NCBI GenBank assembly: GCA_024696615.1
Contig: JAILGS010000079.1
Location: 1 to 64,000, forward strand
Length of the DNA stretch: 64,000 bases
Origin: Lachnospiraceae bacterium
GTDB taxonomy: Bacteria > Bacillota > Clostridia > Lachnospirales > Lachnospiraceae
Direction of reading: 5' to 3'
Shown here in pieces: positions 34,266 through 42,656 of the stretch. Each line of letters opens with the position of its first letter. The first letter of the stretch is position 1. The translations under genes and the position numbers were made by a program. Below the pieces are notes generated by a model. It did no database searches and was not told where the DNA came from. It saw only the letters and a list, made by a program, of their open reading frames with translations.

Positions 34266-36197
34266 TTAATGCTGTAAACCTTCATAGTTCCAGCCATGAA
34301 AATGTGCGATCATCCGGTGTGCATAAAGCCCCACCATGGCGCCCGTAAAGCGCTTTCCCATCTTAATACCCTCATCACAAAGATAATATACATTCTCTAA
34401 GCGATGTAACAGACGCTTTTGTTCTCCTTCCATCAGATAAAAGTCCCGAACAAAACCATGGGTTTCAATGGCAAGGGATACATCTTCCTTCTCCTGGATC
34501 CTCTTGGCTTCCCAGAAGCTCGTCTTCTTATCCTCGCCAATCTGTTCCTGGATTCCAAGATAGGTCTTCCCCTGTTCCACAAAACAGCCAAAGGTAAGAT
34601 AGGTATTCTCATCATAATAACAGGTAAGTCCGGCGCTACCGCCCTCCACCAATTGATCCAGGGATACCTTCACCTGCACTTTAAAATCTAAATCCGACTG
34701 TCTTCGCACATAGACACTCCGGCAAAGCACCTGATGCAAATCTTCTTCATATCCTTTGATTGTTATATCATCATTTAATCTCTCGATAGTTCCTGGTCTT
34801 GGAGCTCTTGGAGTCATCCATGCCAGGGCATCATCCAGATTCTTTTGGGCAATCTCCTGCAACATATGAGGATCTTGACCGGTAATTCCGTTGAGACGCA
34901 TTTGCTCAGATACGGAATATGGCGCCTTCTGAATTACGCTTGGTCCATGTAAGCCATTGACTATTGGCCAGCCATCCGCCGTCCAGGTCATTGGATCTAA
35001 GCAAGTTTCACGCCCCATTAAAGTGTACTTTCCGTCCACCGGTCTTGCGGCAAGATAGGCCATATACCAGCGTCCATCCGGAGTATCCACCGGCATACCG
35101 TGTCCGGAATGAGTAATGGTCTGGGCATCATCCCACTGCCGAAGGATTGGATTATAAGGGCATGGCTCATATAATCCCATTAATTCCTTGGAGCGCTGTA
35201 CCGTAACCCGGTGTCCCTCACCGGTGCCGCCTTCCGCTAAGAAGAGGTAGTAATAACCGTCCTTCTTTAGCAAATGTGGTCCCTCGGGAGCACGCTTCTG
35301 ATCCCCATAAAACAGTAGGGTTGCCGGAGAAATCTGCTTAGTTAAATCACGACTTAATTCAAGGATTCTTGCTCCTCGATTTAATAACATATATACTCGT
35401 CCATCATCATCCCAAAAGATGGATGGATCGATGCCGTCCTCTTCAATCCAAGAAGGAGCACTATAAGGTCCTTCCGGACGATCCGACGTAACAATCATCT
35501 GACGACGAAATACTCGTCCCGTATCATTTAAACGATAGGTAGCAGTAATTGCAAACTTTCCCTCATGATAACTAATATCCGCAGCCCAGAAGCCTCGTCC
35601 GCCCTCTAAGCTGTCAAGATCCACATAATCGGGATTGGTGACTGCATAACCAATAATCTTCCAATGAATCAAGTCCACCGAATGGGAAATAGGAATACAT
35701 GGGAAGAAAATAAAGGAGGAATTCACCATATAATAGTCATTTCCTACACGAATAATGGAAGGGTCCGGAAACATACCGCTTCGGATTGGATTATGATAGC
35801 TATCCTCGTAGGTAAATCCCACATAATCCTCTAAATAGGCAAGGATTTCAGGATGAGCATCTTCCCTGGACTTCGCAAGATCGAAAGAAGTCACTAAATC
35901 CACATCCCCATCACAAGGATTCATTCCCACGCGTTCCACCAGATACTTTACACTATCTAATACTCCACTCTCCACCGCATAGTGAAGGATGTTTCGCTGC
36001 TTCAAATCCCGCAGATTCATGCTGGCACGGGAATATTCCACGATATATTTTACAATGGCAAAACCACCATCTCTAGCGCCAAGAAATGCATAAGGGATCC
36101 CATTCTCATCCACAGCATTAATTCCGTTGGGATCAAGAATTAATAACTCTTTCACATCCTCTAAAGATTGCCTTGCAAATGCTTCTAATAAATCCAT
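34266..36197 (-). CDS. Ankyrin-like domain fused to GH43 glycosidase
   Basis: 643 residues. Residues 1-125 read as ankyrin-type repeats (LEAFARQSLEDVKELLILDPNGINAVDE, RNILHYAVESGVLDSVKYLVERVG). The five-bladed GH43 domain follows from about 134, with the catalytic Asp145 (FPDPSI), Asp257 (DGIDPSIFWD) and Glu305 (PEGPHLL). A C-terminal beta-sandwich of about 180 residues resembles the extra domain of XynD/beta-xylosidase-type GH43 proteins. No signal peptide. Activity is probably on arabinan, xylan or galactan side chains of pectin. GGGTGGGAAGACGAT precedes the ATG. It lies between CE12 and the GH105-like gene. The ankyrin-like part at the N-terminus is unusual for this family. Confidence 0.85.
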   Translation of the reverse strand: MDLLEAFARQSLEDVKELLILDPNGINAVDENGIPYAFLGARDGGFAIVKYIVEYSRASMNLRDLKQRNILHYAVESGVLDSVKYLVERVGMNPCDGDVDLVTSFDLAKSREDAHPEILAYLEDYVGFTYEDSYHNPIRSGMFPDPSIIRVGNDYYMVNSSFIFFPCIPISHSVDLIHWKIIGYAVTNPDYVDLDSLEGGRGFWAADISYHEGKFAITATYRLNDTGRVFRRQMIVTSDRPEGPYSAPSWIEEDGIDPSIFWDDDGRVYMLLNRGARILELSRDLTKQISPATLLFYGDQKRAPEGPHLLKKDGYYYLFLAEGGTGEGHRVTVQRSKELMGLYEPCPYNPILRQWDDAQTITHSGHGMPVDTPDGRWYMAYLAARPVDGKYTLMGRETCLDPMTWTADGWPIVNGLHGPSVIQKAPYSVSEQMRLNGITGQDPHMLQEIAQKNLDDALAWMTPRAPRPGTIERLNDDITIKGYEEDLHQVLCRSVYVRRQSDLDFKVQVKVSLDQLVEGGSAGLTCYYDENTYLTFGCFVEQGKTYLGIQEQIGEDKKTSFWEAKRIQEKEDVSLAIETHGFVRDFYLMEGEQKRLLHRLENVYYLCDEGIKMGKRFTGAMVGLYAHRMIAHFHGWNYEGLQH

Positions 36198-36296
36198 ATC
36201 GTCTTCCCACCCCCATATTCAAGCCTTTTCCTTCTCTATCATACGCTCATTCCCATGGACTTTCTTATCCTGAGGCACTCTGTTACCTTCGTGAAT

Positions 36297-37043
36297 TTAT
36301 TGTACCTTGTTATCTCCGTGGAAATCCACTAAGAGGGAAGGATCTTCTAAGTCCGATTCAGGGTCCACAAGCATCTCCCCATAGACACCACCAATCTTCT
36401 TAAGCTCTTCTGCCACTAAACCGGAGAAGACATATGCCCCCTCATACTTTAAGTGGGTATTATCTTCTTTTCCATCTGGGAAATTAGGATATTCCCCTGC
36501 AGGTACATGTACAAACCAGTCCTTACTCTTCTCAAAACCTGCTTCTTCAATCTTCTTCTTAGAAAGTGTAGTAAGATCCACTACCGGAACATCCAATTCC
36601 TTGGCCAATGCAATCATTGCATCCGGATAATCCAAATGTGTTCCTTCCTTTAAGGTCTTATGATCCTCTTCAAATACTCTACGATATAAAGGAGTAATTA
36701 ACAGTGGATATGCACCATGACTTCTTGCTACATCCACCATCTTCTTTAAATTCTCCTGGTAATCTCCAAAACTCTTCGTACCACGCTTTGGATCCGGCTT
36801 CTCATCATTATGACCGAACTGAATAAATAAATAATCCCCTGCACCAATGGCCTGATCGATCAAGTCAAGACGCCCCTCATCGATGAAACTCTTGGTACTT
36901 CTACCATTCTCAGAATAGTTCTCAACACGATAAGTTCTCTTTAAATATAGTCCAAATGCTTGTCCCATTCCAGTCTGTGGGAAGCTCATATAAAAATTCT
37001 GCTTTACGGTAGAATCACCGGCCCAAAAAATTCTTTTTGCCAT
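36297..37043 (-). CDS. Rhamnogalacturonan acetylesterase-like SGNH hydrolase (CE12)
   Basis: 248 residues, cytoplasmic. The SGNH blocks are clear: nucleophile block FWAGDSTVKQN, block III FGHNDEKPD, block V DNTHLKYEGA. This set with GDST rather than GDSL is typical of CE12 enzymes that remove acetyl groups from rhamnogalacturonan. The ORF track starts eight codons earlier, but AGAAGGATTTTTAAG before MAKRIFWAGDST sets the start at 37043. First gene of the pectin run behind an extended -10 promoter, immediately after the importer terminator. Confidence 0.9.
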   Translation of the reverse strand: MAKRIFWAGDSTVKQNFYMSFPQTGMGQAFGLYLKRTYRVENYSENGRSTKSFIDEGRLDLIDQAIGAGDYLFIQFGHNDEKPDPKRGTKSFGDYQENLKKMVDVARSHGAYPLLITPLYRRVFEEDHKTLKEGTHLDYPDAMIALAKELDVPVVDLTTLSKKKIEEAGFEKSKDWFVHVPAGEYPNFPDGKEDNTHLKYEGAYVFSGLVAEELKKIGGVYGEMLVDPESDLEDPSLLVDFHGDNKVQ

Positions 37044-37104
37044 CTTAAAAATCCTTCTTTTATTCATAAATTTGTCCTATGGATTTCATCCCATAAGCCC
37101 CTTT

Positions 37105-37113
37105 ATTATACCA
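37105..37113 (-). promoter_or_regulatory. Extended -10 promoter of the CE12-led operon
   Basis: TGGTATAAT on the minus strand matches TGnTATAAT fully. The -35 would fall inside the preceding terminator and is poor. Leader about 55 nt. Confidence 0.6.
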
Positions 37114-37121
37114 TAAGACCA

Positions 37122-37157
37122 TAAAAAAGGCTATGAGCATTCCGCTCATAGCCTTAA
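37122..37157 (-). terminator. Terminator of the sugar importer operon
   Basis: AAGGCTATGAGC-GGAAT-GCTCATAGCCTT is a perfect 12-bp stem; a T run follows on the minus strand. Confidence 0.9.
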
Positions 37158-37229
37158 TTATTATGAGAAAGTAAATCAATAGCCTATCTAATCAATTACT
37201 AAATCAATACAAATACAATATACTGGACA

Positions 37230-38078
37230 TTACTCCTTAACCGCACCTACGTTAACACCCTGTACGAAGTAATCCTGACAGAATGGATAGAGGATCATGA
37301 AAGGAATAATAGCTACGATAATACAAGCATTCTTGATTGTGTTATCAGAAATATTATCATTGGTCTGTGGAAGGTCATTATCCATGATCAATGTTCTTAA
37401 CTTCATCTGGAAGTTAAATAATGAGTTCTTAGTAACATAAATCTTGAAGTTGGTATAATCATTCCAGAATGCTACGGCAAACATCAAACCGATGGAAGCC
37501 AAAGCCGCCTTAGAAAGAGGAAGAACGACCTTGAAGAAGATGCCCATTGGAGAACATCCATCGATTTCAGCAGCCTCGAAGAGGGATGCTGGAATACCTT
37601 CAAAGAAGTTTCTCATCAATACTAAGTTATATACATTAATGGAAAGTGGTAAAATAACAGCCCACAGAGTATTTAACATACCTAATCTACGGATTACTAA
37701 GTAGGTAGGGATCATACCACCCTGGAAAATCATTGTAAATAATAACATGTAACCGAAGAAGTTACGTCCTGGCATCTCCCACTGGATCAGTACATAAGCA
37801 CCCAATGTAGAAAGTGCAAGACCGAGGAAAGAACCACATACAGTTACAAGTAATGAAATAAGGAATGGCATAATCAAGGACTTACGAGTAAATACAAGCT
37901 TGTATCCACCGAAGGTAAACTGATTTGGCCATAAATTAAGTCCGTATCCTGAAGCTCCATCAAATGAGTCCACAATTACCTTATAGATAGGAACTAAGAT
38001 AATTAAAGAAATCAAAATGAAAATAAGGGCATTGACGATAGGGAACACTTTAATACCTTTAGATTTTGCTTTTGCCAT
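37230..38078 (-). CDS. Sugar ABC importer permease, LplC type
   Basis: 282-residue membrane protein of the binding-protein-dependent permease family, with six helices and the EAA loop FEAAEIDGCSPMGIFFKVVLPLSK that contacts the ATPase. It ends the importer operon: binding protein, LplB-type permease, then this gene after 15 bp. No ATPase is encoded here, so a shared MsmK/UgpC-type ATPase elsewhere is expected. By context the cargo is probably pectin-derived oligosaccharides. Confidence 0.93.
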   Translation of the reverse strand: MAKAKSKGIKVFPIVNALIFILISLIILVPIYKVIVDSFDGASGYGLNLWPNQFTFGGYKLVFTRKSLIMPFLISLLVTVCGSFLGLALSTLGAYVLIQWEMPGRNFFGYMLLFTMIFQGGMIPTYLVIRRLGMLNTLWAVILPLSINVYNLVLMRNFFEGIPASLFEAAEIDGCSPMGIFFKVVLPLSKAALASIGLMFAVAFWNDYTNFKIYVTKNSLFNFQMKLRTLIMDNDLPQTNDNISDNTIKNACIIVAIIPFMILYPFCQDYFVQGVNVGAVKE

Positions 38079-38093
38079 GTCTATGCTCCTCCC

Positions 38094-39512
38094 TTATACA
38101 ATACCACGACCACGTACCTTCTTAGATGCATAATCACATATAAGAACTAATACGCAACCTACCAAGGACTTAAATAAACCAACCGCAGTCGTATAACCAT
38201 AGTTATTACCGCCGGAGAATGACATACGATAGATATAAGTCTGGATAACATCAGCAACAGAAATAACAGCATCGTTCATTAATACGAATACTGATTCGAA
38301 CAGGTTCATAACCTTCGCAAGGTTAAGAATGAATACTGTGATAATGGTGTTCGCAAGAGCAGGAAGAGTGATATATCTCATCTTGTTGAAACGGTTAGCA
38401 CCATCGATTTCAGCAGCTTCATATAATTCAGGGCTAATACCAGAAAGAGTAGCTAAGAAGAGGATGGTTCCCCAACCGGTATCTCTCCAGATATTAACGA
38501 TATAGTAAACACCTCTCCAGTGCTCAACACTACCCATGAAGTACACTGGTTCATTTACTAAATTAGCATTCATTAAGAAGGTATTAATCATACCTGCATC
38601 AGAGGTATCCAGTAACATACGGAAAATAGATGCAACTACTACCCATGACATAAAGTGAGGTAAGTAGATAATGGTCTGAACAGTCTTCTTAAACCAAATA
38701 TTAGTGATTTCATGAAGTAACAGAGAAATAATAACAGCCATACCAGTATTAAGAACTAACTTAATTACAGAAAGCTGTAATGTATTCCAGAATGCTCTCC
38801 AGAAATATGGATCCTTCGCAACCATACCTGCGAAATGCTTAATACCTACGTATACAGGTACTCTCTTATAATCGGTGAATGCATAACGAACACCGAGCAT
38901 TGGCCAGTAGTTAAAGATTGCGATAAATACAACAACAGGAATGAACATAACATAGAACCACTTGTGATATACCATCTTACTCCAAGTGGACTTGTTATTG
39001 GTCATATAACGAGTATCATATTCAACAGTCTTTCTAAATTTCAGGATATCAAAGAAACATCCTACAACAGCAATAATCAATCCAAGAACAACTACATAAG
39101 TACCAAGACCTACGGTATATACTGGATCTTCATTCATAAAAGAAGTTAACTGTGAAAATGTGATACCAAAAATAATTGCTGCAATAGCAGTGGTAATAAT
39201 GGAGAAAATCTCCTTCTTAAGAACAACAATAATGATAGTAGCAATTAAAGCCACCATGTACAGATACCAGAGAGTCTGATGATTCTGGTACTGATATCCA
39301 TCATTGTTCAGATAGCTCATATAACTGTATGCGTCAGCAACGTTTTCTGAATTCTGAACGAATGGAAGTAAACCGCCCAGGAATGCCATTACTGCACCTA
39401 CAATTGCAAGAACACGCACGTTCTTTGGTGGAACATACACTTTAGTTCCGCACTTAGGACAAAGCTTTGCATTTTTAGGCAATTCGGTATTACATGCCTT
39501 ACATTGTGCCAT
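38094..39512 (-). CDS. LplB-type permease with N-terminal zinc ribbon and extra helices
   Basis: 472 residues. Residues 4-21 form a zinc ribbon (CKACNTELPKNAKLCPKCG). Residues about 34-163 add four membrane helices with no match to permeases. From about 185 an LplB-type permease follows (YNYWPMLGV-like FNYWPMLGVRYAFTDYK) with the EAA loop YEAAEIDGANRFNKMRYITLP. Normal LplB proteins are about 300 residues, so about 170 are extra. The ORF track start is 7 codons upstream; AAGGGTAATCCA before MAQCKACN favours 39512. The second gene of the importer operon, separated from the binding protein by a terminator. Confidence 0.88.
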   Translation of the reverse strand: MAQCKACNTELPKNAKLCPKCGTKVYVPPKNVRVLAIVGAVMAFLGGLLPFVQNSENVADAYSYMSYLNNDGYQYQNHQTLWYLYMVALIATIIIVVLKKEIFSIITTAIAAIIFGITFSQLTSFMNEDPVYTVGLGTYVVVLGLIIAVVGCFFDILKFRKTVEYDTRYMTNNKSTWSKMVYHKWFYVMFIPVVVFIAIFNYWPMLGVRYAFTDYKRVPVYVGIKHFAGMVAKDPYFWRAFWNTLQLSVIKLVLNTGMAVIISLLLHEITNIWFKKTVQTIIYLPHFMSWVVVASIFRMLLDTSDAGMINTFLMNANLVNEPVYFMGSVEHWRGVYYIVNIWRDTGWGTILFLATLSGISPELYEAAEIDGANRFNKMRYITLPALANTIITVFILNLAKVMNLFESVFVLMNDAVISVADVIQTYIYRMSFSGGNNYGYTTAVGLFKSLVGCVLVLICDYASKKVRGRGIV

Positions 39513-39577
39513 TGGATTACCCTTCTTTCTCATAATATTTTGTGTTTTTTTGAACGTGCCGACTAGTGCACATTCAC

Positions 39578-39622
39578 AAAAAAATGGATTCCCCTTGGGG
39601 CAAAAGCCCCAAGGTTCATCCG
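39578..39622 (-). terminator. Terminator between binding protein and permeases
   Basis: Minus-strand GGATGAACCTTGGGGC-TTTT-GCCCCAAGGGGAATCC followed by seven T. Partial termination here would give more binding protein than permease. Confidence 0.85.
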
Positions 39623-39677
39623 TTTTTAGTCATGAATAATTCTTTAATTTAATACTTAAGAAATTATAATTCCTAAA

Positions 39678-41231
39678 TTACTTGTTAAGAGAATCTAAGC
39701 ACTCCTTAACAAGATCGCCAACTTCCTGCTCGTATCTTGCAAGACCATCTTCAGCAGAGATCTTTCCAAGGCAAACATCAGCGATTACAGACTTTCTTGC
39801 AGTCCAGATAGCAGCACTGTTATCTGTCATAGCATCAGTCATCTTGATAGAAGGTGCCATCTTAGATGCACTCTTGAATACGTTAGCAGCTTCCTGAGCA
39901 ATTGCAGGAGAACCTACGTCGATACCGATATCCTTACCATCGTTGAAGTCAGAAGCATACTCACCTAACTTTAACAGACCATCGATGTGGTTGTAAGTAG
40001 CGGAGTTACCAGTAGACTCAAGAGCGGTAAATGCGAATACGCCATTCTCATAGGTGTAGTGAGTACCATACTCCCAAAGAAGCTGGCAATCACGACCATC
40101 TAACTGCTTAGATAACCAGTACTCGAAGATTCCTTCTGGGTTCTCAGCATCTACAGTAATACACCACTGTGGAGCAATTCTGTTAAGATACTGACCAACT
40201 TCAGCGATTGGAGGAAGAGAAACGATTACTTCCTTATCAGCGCCATCGTAAAGAGCCTTCTTCTTAATATTAGTAGTTAAAGTGTTGCACCACTTACCAG
40301 CCCAGTATGTGAATACACCGAACTTATCTTCATAGTATAAGTCACGAGCTTCAGAAGTAGTACGATCAATGATCTGTGGATCAAGTACGCCATCTGCATA
40401 AGCCTTAGCAAGTCTTTCAAGTGCGCCCTTCATAGCATCCTCGCCGAAACCATCTACCCAAACGCCATCCTTTTCATAGAACTCTGGATAAGCATCCTGA
40501 TAGAATTCTGGAAGGTAGTTGATGTATGGAGCTTCGCCACCTACAAGACCAGCAGCAGAGATAACATAATCAGCGCCCTTAGCTTCCTTCATAGCAAGAA
40601 GGTCTGCATAGTACTCTTCCCAAGTAGTAGGAAGTGTGCTAATTCCTGCAGCATCTAACCAAGACTGCTTAATATATGTTACACAACCGTTACCAGAAAC
40701 TGGTGACCATCCGTAAAGATGATACTCTCCGTCTGGACCAACAACCTTAGAGTTTTCGAAAAGCTCAAGACCGAAATCGCTTACACGACCGGAATTCTTA
40801 ACTTCAGAATTCTCCCAAGCATCAGTCATATCCCAAAGATATCCTAACTGAGCATATGTTGCATAGTTACCAGAAGAAAGAAGAACTACATCTGGAAGAG
40901 ATCCAGAACCAGCACCGAATAATGTACCGATGTAATCTTTGTATCCTGAGTGATCAGGACGCTCCCACTCAGCCTCGATACCAGTTGCTTCAGCAAGTGC
41001 ATCGTAGAAGGCCTGTGCGTTGTCATCTTCCTTTACTACAGTACCATCACATGTTACAGTGATCTTAGAAGGCTTCTCGATTGCCTTCTCAGTTGTTGTT
41101 TCAGCAGCTGCTGCTGTGGTGTCGTTAGAACCAGATGCTGCAGTTGTTGCTGTAGAAGCATCGCTTCCGCCACAAGCAGCAAGTCCTAATACCATAGACA
41201 GAGCTAAAACAGATGAAACTAGTTTTTTCAT
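39678..41231 (-). CDS. Extracellular sugar-binding lipoprotein of the LplA type
   Basis: 517-residue solute-binding protein. It has a lipoprotein signal peptide MKKLVSSVLALSMVLGLAACG with the lipobox Cys, a Thr/Ala/Ser-rich spacer and then a large two-lobe binding domain, longer than classic MalE-type proteins and like LplA/YtcQ or alginate-oligosaccharide binders. The track ORF starts 16 codons upstream; AAGGAGGG before MKKL sets 41231. It leads the importer operon from the promoter at 41307-41335. The neighbouring pectin genes suggest oligogalacturonides or rhamnogalacturonan oligomers as cargo. Confidence 0.92.
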   Translation of the reverse strand: MKKLVSSVLALSMVLGLAACGGSDASTATTAASGSNDTTAAAAETTTEKAIEKPSKITVTCDGTVVKEDDNAQAFYDALAEATGIEAEWERPDHSGYKDYIGTLFGAGSGSLPDVVLLSSGNYATYAQLGYLWDMTDAWENSEVKNSGRVSDFGLELFENSKVVGPDGEYHLYGWSPVSGNGCVTYIKQSWLDAAGISTLPTTWEEYYADLLAMKEAKGADYVISAAGLVGGEAPYINYLPEFYQDAYPEFYEKDGVWVDGFGEDAMKGALERLAKAYADGVLDPQIIDRTTSEARDLYYEDKFGVFTYWAGKWCNTLTTNIKKKALYDGADKEVIVSLPPIAEVGQYLNRIAPQWCITVDAENPEGIFEYWLSKQLDGRDCQLLWEYGTHYTYENGVFAFTALESTGNSATYNHIDGLLKLGEYASDFNDGKDIGIDVGSPAIAQEAANVFKSASKMAPSIKMTDAMTDNSAAIWTARKSVIADVCLGKISAEDGLARYEQEVGDLVKECLDSLNK

Positions 41232-41750
41232 TTGAAATAAACCCTCCTTAATTGGTTTTTTGTGGGCTAGTCGACCCACACCTGAAATTATTCAGTGACA
41301 AGAGTTATATTATCATTTTTGTATGATTTTAACAAGTGTATTTTCCAAAAAATGTTACCAAATCTTGAACAAAACTTTAACAAGACTTTGGCATTCTCTC
41401 AACCAAGCCTTTTTCAGAGTGTAAGCGATTTCAATATTTTTTCAAATATTTTTCAGATTTTCATCCCTTTGGTACTTTTTTCGGTTCTATTCTTGTATAC
41501 AAGACCTAGTCATTATGTCCATATTTCCATATAAAAACCATCATTTTTTTGTAAAATTATCCACATTTACCCCCTTGGGATGTCCCAAAATCCCTATTTG
41601 TTGGTAAATTTTTCTACTCTTGTAAGTTTTGACGAGGAAGAACTTTCGTCTATTTTACTGATTTCTGGAAGATGTATTTTTTCCTAAGATATGATATGAT
41701 GTCCTTTAGTGACGCAACCAAGCGCTAAAACCTAACGAAAAGGAGTTCCC
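41232..41750. other. Divergent intergenic region of 519 bp
   Basis: No gene was found. It holds the binding-protein promoter, an inverted repeat TGTGGG-N8-CCCACA at 41261-41280 within its leader, and an AT-rich stretch. For the plus-strand PAP2 gene, a possible promoter is TTGACG-16-TATTTT at 41629-41656, with TATGAT boxes at 41690-41700 as an alternative. The length suggests binding sites for a regulator, but none was identified. Confidence 0.5.
41307..41335 (-). promoter_or_regulatory. Promoter of the sugar importer operon
   Basis: TTGTTA-17 bp-TAATAT on the minus strand; predicted start near 41300 and a leader of about 70 nt. Confidence 0.65.
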
Positions 41751-42653
41751 ATGAGTTTTCTAGAATTTTTAAGTCAATTTCGTACCCCGCTACTGGATCA
41801 GATTTTTCGGGGAATATCTTATTTTGGAGAAGTGATCATTCTGCTGCCCCTTCTATGCATCCTGTATTGGTGCGTGGATAAGCAATTAGGACTGCAGGCA
41901 GTATTATCGTATTTTATTAGTGGTGGAATTGTCCAGGGCACCAAGATTACCCTGCGTATTCCAAGACCATGGGTGCTTCAACCGGACTTTCAGCCGGTAG
42001 AATCCGCCGTTGGATCCGCCACCGGTTACTCCTGTCCAAGCGGACATACCCAATCTAGTACTTCCATCTTTGGAGCCATTGTAGCCAATACCAAAAAGTC
42101 CTGGCTGCGCATCCTCCTTGGAGCAATTCCTCTTTTGGTGCTATTTTCCCGCATGTATTTAGGAGTGCATACCCCAAAAGATGTCCTCCTTGCGTTCCTG
42201 ATTTCGATTCTGATTGTGTTCTTATTACAATATACGAAGAAGAATCTTAGCATCTCCTCTTCCTATAAATTAGGACTCACCATTTTAGCAGAATTTATCG
42301 GTGTGGGACTCATTATTTACTCCCTCCTTCTGGTTCATTGGAATGTTTCCACTTTAGAATATGTGGCCGATACCATTCTCTACGCCTTCTGCCTCATGGG
42401 CTTTGCCATCTCCATCTATGTGGAAGATCGCTATATTCATTTCCGCACGGAATGCCGCTCCATCTGGATGCAGGTTGTGAAAGTAGTTCTTGGCATTGCA
42501 GGCATCGGAATTCTCTATGGTGGATTTAAGCTGCTCCCTTGGGAGAGAGTATGGACCCGTTCCATTAGCTGCTTCTTCATCTGCGTATGGGCCTTTATGA
42601 TCTTCCCATGCTTTATCAAAAAGATTCAAAAAAAGAGCTATAGTGAACTGTAA
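41751..42653 (+). CDS. PAP2 family membrane phosphatase
   Basis: 300-residue membrane protein with about seven helices and the three PAP2 phosphatase motifs: KITLRIPRP, SCPSGHTQSS and SRMYLGVHTPKDV. These act on lipid pyrophosphates or phosphatidic acid at the membrane surface. The C-terminal 110 residues add further helices. AAAAGGAGTTCCC precedes the ATG. It is convergent with yigZ; the stop codons are only 3 bp apart, and the likely terminator lies inside yigZ. Confidence 0.88.
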   Translation: MSFLEFLSQFRTPLLDQIFRGISYFGEVIILLPLLCILYWCVDKQLGLQAVLSYFISGGIVQGTKITLRIPRPWVLQPDFQPVESAVGSATGYSCPSGHTQSSTSIFGAIVANTKKSWLRILLGAIPLLVLFSRMYLGVHTPKDVLLAFLISILIVFLLQYTKKNLSISSSYKLGLTILAEFIGVGLIIYSLLLVHWNVSTLEYVADTILYAFCLMGFAISIYVEDRYIHFRTECRSIWMQVVKVVLGIAGIGILYGGFKLLPWERVWTRSISCFFICVWAFMIFPCFIKKIQKKSYSEL

Positions 42654-42656
42654 TCC

